A stretch of 64,000 bases of DNA. Source: Pseudomonas lini. GTDB taxonomy: Bacteria; Pseudomonadota; Gammaproteobacteria; Pseudomonadales; Pseudomonadaceae. Both the position numbers and the translations under genes were made by a program. Under the pieces are notes generated by a model. It did not search any database, was not told where the DNA came from, and worked only from the letters and a program-made list of their open reading frames with translations. Positions 1 through 10,400 of this stretch are shown one piece after another (the stretch's first letter is position 1; each line of letters opens with the position of its first letter). The stretch spans positions 186,001-250,000 of the forward strand of contig NZ_JYLB01000004.1 of the NCBI RefSeq assembly GCF_001042905.1. The letters are read 5' to 3'.

Positions 1-2
1 TG

Positions 3-1178
3 AATCAGGAGATACGGGCGCTGTTCACTCCGGATTCTGCCAACCCGCAACGCAATCTGTTCGTTAATAAAACACCGGTCAGTGGCTATTGTGCCGACTA
101 TCCCAGTGAATGCCGGGACAACGAGACCTTCAGCATTCGCCTGCCCATGAGTTTCGAGTCGGCGAGCCCCATGCAACCTAATGCGTCGCCGCGCAATAGT
201 GCGATGTTCAGCATTCCGACCCTGTGGCGTCCGTTAACGGTGACGAACAGGGAAACGGGTGAAACGGAAACTGTCGAGGTGCGTATTGCCGGCTTCGGTT
301 CCCGGTACATCCTCAGTGATACCGCGGTCAATCTGACAGGTGCCGCGACGGCCATTGAAGGGCACCGCGCCTTGTGGGGCGGTCCGGGGGGAGGCTGGGT
401 AAACGCGGCTCCTCCGTGTGCCTACAGTGGTGTCGGAATGTATTCGGACAATTACTACCGATTCTTCTGGAAGACCCCTGTCCAAGGGACTTGCGTCAAG
501 ACTGCCAGTTTTCCGATACCGGCCATGACTTATGACTACCTGGACTTCTCCTATGAACTTAAAACCCCCAATCCGCTGACGATGTCATCCGGGCTCTATA
601 CGGGAGACGTGAGTTATCGCATTGGTCCCGGTGGTGATTTCGATATGGGCGATGTGATGCTGCCGAGCGACCCCGACCTGACCCTGAATTTTGTGTTGGA
701 TGTTCAGCACACCCTTAAAGTCGACATCCCTCCCGGAGGCGAGAAAGTCCAACTGGTCCCGGCGGGCGGCTGGCAAAGCTGGTTGCACGCGGGGCGCAAA
801 CCCGTGCGTTTGTTTCGGGACCAGACATTCAATATCTCCGCATCGTCGCGCTTCAAGATGCTGCTGGAGTGTGAAATCAATGCTTTCCCCTATGACTGCG
901 TGATTCTTGATCCGGTGTCGAGACGCTCGGTCGAATTGCAAGTCAGCGTCAGTCTGCCAAACGGTTTGTCCGATCTTTCGGGGCAACCGGTCAAGCGCCG
1001 GCGACTCAGGGCTGGACCGGCCAATGCGCAGCAATTTCAACCTGGTTTTTATGTAGATCGAGCGCCGGGAATTCTGCACTTCGAGATCCCGCAACATCAG
1101 ATGGAATTCATGCTGCAACCCGGTGTGGCGTCGACCTATCGCGGCAATGTCACCGTGATCTGGGATTCGGAAGTCTGA
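3..1178 (+). CDS. Alpha-fimbria (CS1/CblD-like) tip or initiator subunit, 5' end outside window
   Basis: The frame is open from the first bases of the window, so the gene starts upstream; 391 residues are visible. The C-terminal part is rich in short beta strands and ends in a segment like the donor-strand end of CfaE/CblD-type minor pilins (VTVIWDSEV). Several cysteines (for example CADYPSEC and the CVIL region near the end) suggest disulfide-bonded periplasmic domains. Family knowledge: in CS1/Cbl fimbriae this protein sits at the tip and starts assembly, and can be the adhesin. The assignment leans on the next two genes, a chaperone and a CS1-type pilin on the same strand. Its TGA overlaps an ATG at 1178 by one base. 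I infer that the usher gene lies upstream, outside the window. Confidence 0.6.
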   Translation, partial: NQEIRALFTPDSANPQRNLFVNKTPVSGYCADYPSECRDNETFSIRLPMSFESASPMQPNASPRNSAMFSIPTLWRPLTVTNRETGETETVEVRIAGFGSRYILSDTAVNLTGAATAIEGHRALWGGPGGGWVNAAPPCAYSGVGMYSDNYYRFFWKTPVQGTCVKTASFPIPAMTYDYLDFSYELKTPNPLTMSSGLYTGDVSYRIGPGGDFDMGDVMLPSDPDLTLNFVLDVQHTLKVDIPPGGEKVQLVPAGGWQSWLHAGRKPVRLFRDQTFNISASSRFKMLLECEINAFPYDCVILDPVSRRSVELQVSVSLPNGLSDLSGQPVKRRRLRAGPANAQQFQPGFYVDRAPGILHFEIPQHQMEFMLQPGVASTYRGNVTVIWDSEV

Positions 1179-1237
1179 TGGCCCACGTATCGATGGCGCG
1201 TGTCCGATTTGTGTTCTATGTGATGAGGTTCAAGAGT

Positions 1238-1981
1238 ATGAAACGTTTGTGGGTACTGCTGGGTTTGAGCGGTTTTTCCCTGGCGGTTTGCGCCGGACCG
1301 CAAATCAACGTCGGAACGGTGTACGACTATCTGGACAGCGACAAGAGCACTTACCTCAAGCGCGTGTTCAACAGCGGCGACAGCACGGCGTTCGTCAAGG
1401 TCAACATTCTGGAAATCGTCTACGACGCCGATGGCAGTCATCGTGAAATACCGCTCAAGACGCAAGCGGACGGCAGCGGTCGGGATGGCTTGATGGCCAG
1501 CCCTGCACGACTGATCGTCCCGGCCAAGGGCATGCAGGGCACGCGCCTGTTGCACATGGGCGAGCGTGATACCGAGCGTTACTTCCGTGTGCGCTTCGTG
1601 CCGGTGGTGCCGGAGAAGGAAGACGAATTCGCCGTGTCGAGTGAAGAGCGCGATGCCTACAAAGAGAACCTGTCGGCGGGGGTCAACGTGATGACAGGTT
1701 TCGGTACGGTATTTTTTGTCCGGCCGAAAAACAGTCGCTTCGACAGTGTGATCGATGACAGTGCCGGTGTTTATCGACTGCGCAATAACGGCAATACCGT
1801 GGTGCTGATCGATGAGTTTCGCAACTGCTCACTGAAAATCGAAACCGAGTGTGAGCCGACCACCAAGCACCACATTCTGGCGGGCAAAACCTTTGAATTC
1901 GAGAAAAAGCCCGGTCGCGAATACCGCTTCAACCTGGTGGAAGGCACATCGAAAAAGGCGCTGCGCATCGCCAGCCAGTAA
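1238..1981 (+). CDS. Periplasmic fimbrial chaperone (CfaA/CblB-like)
   Basis: A 247-residue exported protein beginning with a clear signal peptide (MKRLWVLLGLSGFSLAVCA). The mature part has the order expected of a pilus chaperone: an N-terminal immunoglobulin-like domain with a long edge strand (TYLKRVFNSGDSTAFVKVNILEI) and a second domain ending in SKKALRI. Family knowledge: such chaperones cap pilin subunits in the periplasm and hand them to the usher. I chose the ATG at 1238 because it gives an intact signal peptide and has GAGG about 10 nt upstream. An in-frame ATG at 1178 overlaps the preceding stop and would add 20 residues before the signal peptide. The gene lies between the tip subunit and the major pilin, presumably in one operon. 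Confidence 0.7.
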   Translation: MKRLWVLLGLSGFSLAVCAGPQINVGTVYDYLDSDKSTYLKRVFNSGDSTAFVKVNILEIVYDADGSHREIPLKTQADGSGRDGLMASPARLIVPAKGMQGTRLLHMGERDTERYFRVRFVPVVPEKEDEFAVSSEERDAYKENLSAGVNVMTGFGTVFFVRPKNSRFDSVIDDSAGVYRLRNNGNTVVLIDEFRNCSLKIETECEPTTKHHILAGKTFEFEKKPGREYRFNLVEGTSKKALRIASQ

Positions 1982-2044
1982 TACCGGCAGGGGCGAGTCG
2001 CCTTGGCGGGCTCGCGGTATTTTTTGACGCAACAGGTAACTGAC

Positions 2045-2539
2045 ATGATCAAGCAATCGACCATCGCCGTGTGGATGAGCGTGTTGGCGCTGATGAGTGC
2101 CCAGGCTTTTGCGGCCCGGGAAGAGCACACGTTCGAGGTGTCGGTGGATATTCCGACGCTGGGGTTTTACGTCATTCCGGCCGAGTCGAACTGGATACAC
2201 CTCGAACAGACGTTACCGTGGAACATCCACACCAAGACGCTGGAGGGGCTGCGCAAGAATTTCGACGTCAAGCACGACACCAGTGCGATCGAAGCACGGT
2301 TGGAAGCAGAACCCTATCTGTCCAACGGGCGTGACGACCAGAATATTTATTTGAGCGTCAGCTTCAATGGCAAGGAGTTGAGCCATGACCCACGACCGCG
2401 GGAAGTGCTGACCACCGCGCAAGCTGTCGCCGGTGGCCGCTTTCCCTTGGAGATCGTGCCGAAAGTGCCTGTCGGCGGATACAAGCCGGGCGATTACTAC
2501 GGCAATGTGCAGCTGATATTCATCGCCGCAGCGCCTTGA
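2045..2539 (+). CDS. CS1-type fimbrial major subunit (CfaB/CblA-like)
   Basis: A 164-residue secreted protein with a signal peptide ending near AQAFA. The mature part starts with a strand-forming segment (HTFEVSVDIPTLGFYVIP), as in alpha pilins, where this extension donates a strand to the neighbouring subunit. The end (YKPGDYYGNVQLIFIAAAP) matches the usual C-terminal strand of CS1 fimbrial subunits. Family knowledge: the protein would polymerise into the pilus rod after the chaperone-usher pathway. The ATG at 2045 has AGGTAAC just upstream; an upstream in-frame codon at 2003 would add residues before the signal sequence. It is the last gene of the fimbrial operon here and is followed by a hairpin. 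Confidence 0.75.
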   Translation: MIKQSTIAVWMSVLALMSAQAFAAREEHTFEVSVDIPTLGFYVIPAESNWIHLEQTLPWNIHTKTLEGLRKNFDVKHDTSAIEARLEAEPYLSNGRDDQNIYLSVSFNGKELSHDPRPREVLTTAQAVAGGRFPLEIVPKVPVGGYKPGDYYGNVQLIFIAAAP

Positions 2540-2544
2540 TGTGC

Positions 2545-2568
2545 GGCAGCCTGACGCGCCAGGCTGCC
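2545..2568. terminator. Hairpin between convergent genes
   Basis: A perfect 9-bp stem (GGCAGCCTG / CAGGCTGCC) with a 6-nt loop lies between the fimbrial pilin stop and the convergent NEL gene. It could stop transcription from either side, but a uridine-rich tail is missing on both strands, so its strength is uncertain. Confidence 0.45.
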
Positions 2569-2578
2569 TTGGGTTGCC

Positions 2579-5500
2579 TTATGGCTTCAATTGGCCTGCT
2601 TTGCGCAGTGCGTCGCGGGTCAAGCGTCTCAACAGTTGTTTTTCCGCATCGCCCAGGTCGACGAGCAGGCGGTCGAAGGTGCTGTCGGTGATGGGGTCAA
2701 CGTCAAAAACCACTGACTCGGCAACGGGCAGATCGTTGATCAGCTCCAGGAGTTTGTTTCGCAGCCCGGCTTTCTCAAGGCCAGTCGACTTGAGCCACTT
2801 AAGCTGGGTGGCTGGCAGTGTCTCCAGCTTCTCGTATTTGCTTTGGAAGAGTTGTTTGTTCGTCTCTATCTGGATTGGCCAGGTTTCACGCAAGTAACGC
2901 TCCCAGAAGTCCTGTTCAAGCATCGTGTTGATCAGACCATCGCCTTCGCCCAGGGCTAGCACCGTGTCGTACGCCTCATCAATCATGGTGTCGGTTACGC
3001 CTGCAACCGTTCGGTACAACATGCGTTCCGATTGCCACGGCAGGTTCAACCGCGAAGCGAGCCCCGTCTGGTACGCCAGGTAGATTTCGACCTCATCAGG
3101 GTTGCCTCCACGACTGGCGACGTCGGCCCGGGCAATTTCGTTGACGTGATCCAATCGTGCGGCGCCTTTGGCCAGGGTCACCAGTTTGCGCTGAAGTTCT
3201 GTACGGTCGATGGTGTACGAATAGGCCTCGGAGGCGAGCACGCGAATGCCCATGCTGTTGAACAACTGCGCACCGGCATCGGCACAATCGACGGGAGCGA
3301 TAGCCATGGTGTAGAGCTGCTCGCGCAGCTGAGTGTCGATGTACACGGCATCAACCATGCGCGCGATACGCTGTAACAATTGGTGGCGAATCGGACCCGC
3401 AGTGGCAAAGTCCGCCGAGCTTTCCTGTTTGAGCACGATTTCGACAAACGCATGGGACCGGGGGTCGTCGGTCAGTTCCCTGAAAGTGCCGATCCTTTCT
3501 ATCCCAAGCCCGGGCACGTCGATCCAATCATCCGCAGTGCCCTCAAATACCGTCGGGTTAGAAATCACCAGTGGTTCGGGAGGCAATCCCACTGAGCGAC
3601 GAATCTCCTGGTATTGCAGTTGGTTGATCTCCGACAAATCACCAACGTTGAGTCGGGTGCGGGCGATCACCCAGGCTTCTGGCCTGCCGGGCACCACCTC
3701 GGGAATAACGCTGAGGGGATTGTCCCGCATGTCCAGGAGAAAACCCCTTGGGCGGGTTTTGGCCAGGGTACCGTCGGGCCAGGTGGTCAGGCCGGTGTTT
3801 TTCAAGGCTACGACCTTGAGTCTCGGCATGCGGCCAATGTCCGGCAACAGCGTCAGTGGGTTGTCATCGAGCCTGAGTATTTCCAGGTAGGTCAGTTGCT
3901 TGAGTCGCAGGACTGCGTTGGCATCGAACACAATCTGGTTATCACTCAACTGCAAGCGTTCCATCCTGTGCATGTCCCCGATGTTCTCGGGTAGCCGCTT
4001 GAGTTCGCACCCTCGCGCACTGAGTTCGCGAAGGTTCGGGAAGGCTTTCAACAAGCCATTGCGTTCGCTGGAAAAGAAAGTGTTGTCGAGTTTCAGCACG
4101 TTGACTTTGTCGAGGAACTTTCTCAGCTCGGGAGGACGCTTTGACCACCAGGTCTCCAGATCCAGTGGCAGCATTTCTCTGGACAGGTCCAGGGCATAGT
4201 TGTCCGGGTCGATACGACTGCCGAGTCCGGTTTTTTTGCGCTCGAAACAATCGATAAGGCGCTCGACGATATGCCGTCCGCCGCCGTCACGAAACGCGTT
4301 ACTGCCAGGCCCCCACGTTTCCGGTTGCTGGTATTCCCAGCGGTTGAGGATGACGCGCAGTTCATCGAGTTCATCTTCCCGCTGCTCAATGGCTCTTAGT
4401 GCGTCGCCTCTTGCGATCAGGGCGTCGGCAAACGTGTCGACCTCGTCGTCGCTGAAGTCCGAGTGCAGGTCCTGAATGCGCTCTTGCAGAGTTTCGCCGG
4501 CTCTGCTGGCGAAGGCGCCTCGCACCAGCAACAGTGTCTCGTGCTCGGCCACGGCCCGAATCGGTGGCGTGGCCAGAACCGCCCGGCGCTCGCTCGCTGG
4601 CTCGGTTTTGGCGATGATCCACTGCTTGAAGAATCCGGCATCGCCCGGTCGATATCCCAACGCTCTCTGCCCGTTCCTGCCCATGGCCTGGAGCAGGGCT
4701 GGAAGAAAATCATCGGCCGCATGGATCTGCTTACTCTCGGCGTCACGCACTTCATATTTTCCGGATTCGTCGCGAACCATGACCCGCACTTGTGCTGCAT
4801 CTTCCGGCCCGGCGCTGCATCGCAGCTCGCCATCGAGTGCGCCTTGGCGGATTTCGATGCGCAGGTTGCCGAAGGTATCGGTTTGCATCCGCAAGGTGCC
4901 CAGAACCAGGTGTTCGGTATGACGACTGACCAACGCGTCGTCATACAGGCCGTGGGCGGCGCGGACCGCCTGGGTCTCGAACTGAAGTTCCCGAGCCTGG
5001 CTTTTCAGGCGCAATGACAGGCGCTTGTGCCGGGCAATCTGCTGGCGCTCTGACTGGGTGGCGCCGTTGAAGATTTTTTCCGCGACGGTTTCTGGCAGCT
5101 CGGGAAATTCGCTGAAAAGTGCGGCCATTTCGGGGGACAACGCGGCAGGTGGACTCACCGGTGCCCCCAGGCGTTGCAGGGTGTCGGTCAGCAAGGGCGG
5201 CGGCGGGGCGTGCTCGATGTGCATCCTGCGCAGGGCGGCTTCTTCGGTGCTGCTGATCTGACGGATCTGTTCCAGTTGTGTGTCGCTGAAGTTGTCGGTG
5301 GTATGTCCGATACGACGCATCAGCGTCGAGCCTTCCCACTCGCGCGGGTTTTCCGTTTCACTGACCCAGGCGCCTTGGTCGTTGTGCCGCAAGGTCGGTG
5401 CATACGCGTCGGGGCGTTGTGGATGCATGATTCGGTGTTGCCCGGTGGCCGGGTCTTTTTGCACTTCGAAGAGTTTATTGTCGAGTCGCAGAAGTTGCTG

Positions 5501-7240
5501 GCCTTGGTGCTGGTAAACACCTGTTCCATCGGGCTTGGCGTCTATTGGCAATGACCAGCCGGATTTTTCATAAGGGGTAAGGTCAGGATTCCATAACCGT
5601 GTCTGACCCTCGGCCGTTTGCACCGGTTTGAGTCCTTCGAAGAATGGCGAGAGTTTCGCCCGCGCGACATTACCGATTGCGCCTCCCGCCGCGAATGCGC
5701 CCAACTGGACGATGCTTTCCAGCACGCTGATGGTCTGTTCTGCAGCCTCGGCAAAATGACCTTCGGCCAGATCGACGATACCCTCGACCACTTCATCGGT
5801 CAGTTGATAGGCGGTGTAGGCCAGCATCAGCGTGCCCAGGCCAGGGACAAGCGGCGTCGCCACCAGCAGCGCGACGTTGAGAATGTCTGAAAGCATTTTT
5901 TCCAGATTATCCCACCAGGCCCAGCGGGCCATACGATCGGCGTACTCGGTGGAAATCGCGATTTCCCGCGCATCGTTGAGAATCTTGTTGAGCTTCTGTC
6001 GGTAGTAGTAGCCCCAAAGATCATTCTTGAAAACAGTCTCTCTGTCGGTCTTGACGCTCGATAGGCTGAACTTCAAGTCGGGGTTGGTCACGGGGGTTTC
6101 ACGCCAACTGGGCAAGTTGGAGCCTGGTGGGGCCGGATGCCATTTGATTTTGCTCAGGCGGTCATTCAGCCCGGCAAAAAAATGTCCGCGTTGCTGATGA
6201 GGCACGAACTGGCTGAAGTACTCTTGATAACTTTTGGTGGCGGTGCCATCGCGTAACTGACGTGTCAGTTCCGCCATGAATTCGAGCGACGACGGGTATC
6301 GCTTGAGCGGATGCTCCGGGTCATGGGGAACATACGCCATGACCGGGACGGGGCCCGTGGCGGCGGATACATCGGGGGCGATCAGCACAATGCCAACCAG
6401 GCGCGTGTCCATCATTGTCAGGTTGTAATAGCCGACGGGCTGACCGTTCCATTTCAACTGTGAACGATCGTCGAGCATGCCTTGCACTACGTCATAGGCC
6501 TCCTGGTCGATGTCCTTTTTCATCAGAGCGATTTGGGCCGCAACATTCAGCGCACTTTTCTGACTGCGAATGACGATGTAACGCAGGTAATTGCTCGCCA
6601 CTCTGTTGGTCGACAGCAAAAACTCCTTCAGATGCTGTTGGTATTTGGCACCGATGTTCAGTTCGCGGCACAGTGATTTGAACTGATCGATGCTCAGTTT
6701 GTGTTTGAGGCGTTTGACCCCGAAGTGCCCACGCGCGTCGGGGCGGGTGATGAACTCGGAGTCTTGGTGAAACGACTCGTTGTGCGAAAAGTTATGCAGG
6801 GCGGCGTCCAGCAGCGAGATGGTTCGGCTGGTGGTACCGCCTGAAAAGTCATGAACCCACCAGGATGTTTTCACCGGTGCATACAATCGTAGCCAGGTCT
6901 CCTCGACATCGTCATCGACGCCGAAGCGGTCCTTCAGCGCCTGTTGCAGGATGGGCCGGGCAAAAGCGTAGACATCCTGTAGCTCGCTGAGTGCGCGATC
7001 TACATCGTTTTGCGCAGTCCAGCTGAGCTTGATGCCATTTTTCAGACGTTGCTGCAGCGCCTGTGTGGCGTCCCGCAGCGGGTCTGGGATGAACACTCTG
7101 TCGGCCTTCAGCTCATTGACACGATCGATGGAAGTACCTGCCAGCCAGGAAGGAATGGCCTTTTTGATCAAATCAAAATGAACACTTTTATCGGCCAGGT
7201 CATTGGCGAGCTGGTCTGGAATTTTATACGGGTTGAGCAT
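2579..7240 (-). CDS. DUF6543-LRR-NEL E3 ubiquitin ligase-like effector
   Basis: A 1553-residue protein with no signal peptide. Residues about 1-440 match the dermonecrotic-toxin-like DUF6543 region (VPVMAYVPHDPEHPLKRYPSS, then YQEYFSQFVP). A hydrophobic, alanine/glycine-rich stretch follows at about 450-530. Leucine-rich repeats occupy roughly 1045-1200 (for example NLRELSARGCELKRLPENI). The C-terminal NEL domain has the family's catalytic cysteine at about residue 1319 in PVDCADAGAQLF. Family knowledge: NEL proteins such as IpaH and SspH are bacterial E3 ubiquitin ligases injected into eukaryotic cells. Delivery here is unknown because no secretion genes are nearby. The ATG at 7240 has only a weak ribosome site. 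A second DUF6543 giant lies at 36-41.7 kb. Confidence 0.85.
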   Translation of the reverse strand: MLNPYKIPDQLANDLADKSVHFDLIKKAIPSWLAGTSIDRVNELKADRVFIPDPLRDATQALQQRLKNGIKLSWTAQNDVDRALSELQDVYAFARPILQQALKDRFGVDDDVEETWLRLYAPVKTSWWVHDFSGGTTSRTISLLDAALHNFSHNESFHQDSEFITRPDARGHFGVKRLKHKLSIDQFKSLCRELNIGAKYQQHLKEFLLSTNRVASNYLRYIVIRSQKSALNVAAQIALMKKDIDQEAYDVVQGMLDDRSQLKWNGQPVGYYNLTMMDTRLVGIVLIAPDVSAATGPVPVMAYVPHDPEHPLKRYPSSLEFMAELTRQLRDGTATKSYQEYFSQFVPHQQRGHFFAGLNDRLSKIKWHPAPPGSNLPSWRETPVTNPDLKFSLSSVKTDRETVFKNDLWGYYYRQKLNKILNDAREIAISTEYADRMARWAWWDNLEKMLSDILNVALLVATPLVPGLGTLMLAYTAYQLTDEVVEGIVDLAEGHFAEAAEQTISVLESIVQLGAFAAGGAIGNVARAKLSPFFEGLKPVQTAEGQTRLWNPDLTPYEKSGWSLPIDAKPDGTGVYQHQGQQLLRLDNKLFEVQKDPATGQHRIMHPQRPDAYAPTLRHNDQGAWVSETENPREWEGSTLMRRIGHTTDNFSDTQLEQIRQISSTEEAALRRMHIEHAPPPPLLTDTLQRLGAPVSPPAALSPEMAALFSEFPELPETVAEKIFNGATQSERQQIARHKRLSLRLKSQARELQFETQAVRAAHGLYDDALVSRHTEHLVLGTLRMQTDTFGNLRIEIRQGALDGELRCSAGPEDAAQVRVMVRDESGKYEVRDAESKQIHAADDFLPALLQAMGRNGQRALGYRPGDAGFFKQWIIAKTEPASERRAVLATPPIRAVAEHETLLLVRGAFASRAGETLQERIQDLHSDFSDDEVDTFADALIARGDALRAIEQREDELDELRVILNRWEYQQPETWGPGSNAFRDGGGRHIVERLIDCFERKKTGLGSRIDPDNYALDLSREMLPLDLETWWSKRPPELRKFLDKVNVLKLDNTFFSSERNGLLKAFPNLRELSARGCELKRLPENIGDMHRMERLQLSDNQIVFDANAVLRLKQLTYLEILRLDDNPLTLLPDIGRMPRLKVVALKNTGLTTWPDGTLAKTRPRGFLLDMRDNPLSVIPEVVPGRPEAWVIARTRLNVGDLSEINQLQYQEIRRSVGLPPEPLVISNPTVFEGTADDWIDVPGLGIERIGTFRELTDDPRSHAFVEIVLKQESSADFATAGPIRHQLLQRIARMVDAVYIDTQLREQLYTMAIAPVDCADAGAQLFNSMGIRVLASEAYSYTIDRTELQRKLVTLAKGAARLDHVNEIARADVASRGGNPDEVEIYLAYQTGLASRLNLPWQSERMLYRTVAGVTDTMIDEAYDTVLALGEGDGLINTMLEQDFWERYLRETWPIQIETNKQLFQSKYEKLETLPATQLKWLKSTGLEKAGLRNKLLELINDLPVAESVVFDVDPITDSTFDRLLVDLGDAEKQLLRRLTRDALRKAGQLKP

Positions 7241-7411
7241 TGCCTGATCGTCCGTTGATCAATAGTGGAGCGATCAGACTAGGTACGTGTGCTGCCCAAA
7301 AAAAGCTCAAAGATTAGTTTGAAACAACGCCGTTTTTGAACCGAACCTCCCGAAATCAAAGAATGAAAAATACAGGGTTACCGCCAACCCGCCCCCGCTT
7401 GTTGATAGTGG

Positions 7412-10400
7412 CTAGCGGATTGCCGTTGTCACTGTTGGCTGACACATCGTATGGGTGCCGGGTTGCAGATAAGGTGAAAGAATCGGCGCCATGCCCTTGA
7501 GCACTTGCGTAGGTAACGCCGAAGTGAATTTGAAACTCTCGGCCGTGCGCCCGGGGACATAGGCGGTGAGGGTGCCAAAATGCCGGTCGCCAATGTAGAA
7601 CACGAAAGTCGCGGTACGGTTGATCGATTTCGAGCTGAGAATCCGCCCGCCGGAACCGATGGCCTCAATGCGGTTGTCGCCGGTACCGGTTTTGCCGCCC
7701 ATGGCCAAGGGGCTACCGTCAGCCAGTTTGAAACTGCCCGCCACGCGTTTGGCCGTGCCGGCATCCACCACTTGTGACAAAGCCTCGCGCATGGCCGTTG
7801 CCACTTCGGAAGGCATCACTCGTTTGCCGACGACCGGGTCATTGATCAGGCGGGTTTCATAGGGCGTATCGGCCGCAAAGTGCAGGCTGTCGATACGCAG
7901 CGTCGGCATGCGCACACCGTCATTGAGGATAGTGCCGATCAGCTCTGCCAATGCCGCCGGGCGGTCTCCGGAGCTACCGATGGCGGTGGCCAGCGAGGGC
8001 ACCAGATGATCGAACGGATAGCCGACTTTCTGCCAGCGCTGGTGAATGTCGAGAAACGCCTCGATCTCCAGCATGGTACGGATTCGGCTGTCGCGGGCGC
8101 CCTTGTGCCGACTCTTGAACAGCCAGCTATAGACTTCCTGACGCTCGAACTGGCTGGCTTTGACGATCTGGCTGAACTTGGCGTCGGGGTTGTTCAGCAA
8201 GTAGCCGATCAACCACAGGTCCAGCGGGTGGACCTTGGCGATGAAGCCCTGGTCTGGCAGGTCATAACTGCCAGGGCCATAACTCAGGTAGAGACGTTCA
8301 AGGCGTTCATCAGTCAGTTTTTCATTGAGCTTGGCGCCTTTGAGGTGCGAGCGTACGAAGGTGTTGAAGCTTTCCTGGTCAGCCTGGGGAAATAGATAAC
8401 GATGCACGGCGGCCATGCGAATCGGCGTCGGGCGCATGCTGTCGAGAAAGGTCTCGAGCCGCGCCTTGGTGTCCTTGTTGCGGTATTTCTTCCAGAACTT
8501 CAGCAGGAACGAGGTGCCTTCTTTGTCGGCGAATGAGGCCAGGTATTCCTGACGCCGAGGGTCGCGATCGTCCTTGAGCAATTCGGCGCTGTTGTTGGGA
8601 CCGGAATAGGTGGTGTAGCGCACAAGGTCACGCATCAGCCGAATGAACGGCAGGTTGATCGACTCACGAATGGCATCGCGCAGGGTCGGCAGGCGGCCGT
8701 TGTCTTCCTTGCGAAAGTTATTGAAGGTATGCAGCCCGCCACCCGTGAAAAAGGCCTCGCCAGGGCTGGCGGAGTATTTGCGATCCAGCGCGGCATTCAG
8801 CATGTTCGGCAGGTTGCGGTCTTTGTTCTGAATCAGGTAATCGACGGCCCAGCGGCTCAGACGGTCCTGGTCCGGGACCTCGACTTTTTTCAATTCAGGG
8901 ACGGTCATCGCTGCGTACTTATCGTGCAGCTCGGCGATGATTTGCAGGTAGGTGGTGAGCACGCGCATTTTTGCCGTGGAGCCCAGTTCCAGCTTGCTGC
9001 CTTCATTGATGTCGAACGGCTGATCGGTGCTGTCGGTCTGCACCCGTACCCGCGAGCCGTCCGGTGTCAGTTCGAACAGGGTGAAGCTGTAGCGCACCTG
9101 CGCGGTGCTGGTGGGTGTGAGCAGACGTTCGCCAATCAGGCCGATTTCCGCTGCATAAGTGGGGTCTGCCAAATGCTTGAGGTACGCAGTGGCCTGGGTT
9201 TGCAACTCGCCCTGCAGCGTACTGGTGGCTGACAGGTCGAGGCGGTCGAGGTCATACAGCGGACGGTTGAGCAACCCGCCCAGACGGCTGCGCGCCACAC
9301 TGATGCCCTTGTTGGTTTCGATTGGCTGAATGGTGGGCTGGGTGGCCCAGTCGCGGTAAGTCACTTTACTGGCCAATGCTGCTGTCGCGAGTGGCGCATC
9401 AATCACGCCATTCTGAGCCAGCAGGCGAATATGGCTGTCGGTGAGGCTGGCCAATTCATCACGGCCCTTGGTCAAGTAATGGGAAGGGCGACGCTGAGCG
9501 ATCATCAGTGACAGCATTTCACGCAGGGCCAAGCCTTTTTCTGACAGGCTTTTCGGATCGGTGTTGGTGCTGGCCAGCCGTTCGTTGGCCTGGTTGAAAT
9601 CGGCGCCGTACCAGACGCGCAAACCTTCGGCCATGCCATGCACTTCACCGTGGCCCGGTACGGCCGACAGCGGAACACTGTTGAGATAGTCGCGAATCAC
9701 ATTTTGCCGGGCCTGGAGGGTTTCCGGGCCCGCCTGATAAGCCCGCACGCTGGCGGAAATCATTTGCCGGATCTTTTCCGCGCCCGACATCGTCAAGCCA
9801 TCGGGCGAGTGTCGATATTTCTCCAGCTGCGTCGCCAGCGTACTGCCGCCCGCCGACTGGCCGGGCAGGCGCAACAACTTGGCCACCTGGGACCACGCCG
9901 CCATGCCGAACCGAGGCCAGTCCACGGCAGGGTTGGCCAAAGGTTGACGGGGATCGAGCAAAAAGCGGTTTTCGATGAACAGCAAGCTGCTGACCACTAC
10001 CGGAGGGATCGCCGCAAAGCTTGAATAGAGTTGTTGTGGATATTTGTACTGGTACAGCGGGGCCGCGCGGCAATCGGTGATCGACAGCCCGGCCTGGATT
10101 TTCTCTGCATAGGGCACGAAAAAGCCCTTGTCGCTGTACTTCATCAGCGCCGGGGAAAAGCGGGTTTGTGCCGACACCACGTAGTTGCGCTTGAGCAGGC
10201 GCGGCAGCAATTCATCCAGGGCGCTGTAACCCAACCGCTGATCGAACGGGCCTGCGCCGGGGTAGCGAATTGCATCGCTGGGGCCAGGTTGCAGCTCGTA
10301 CTTCAGTGAGGCTGCATATTTGCTGATTTCCCGGGCCTGAAACTTGGAGGTGCGCATTTCCTTGGCCGCGGCGAGGCCCAGGACAATCAGGATAATCAGC

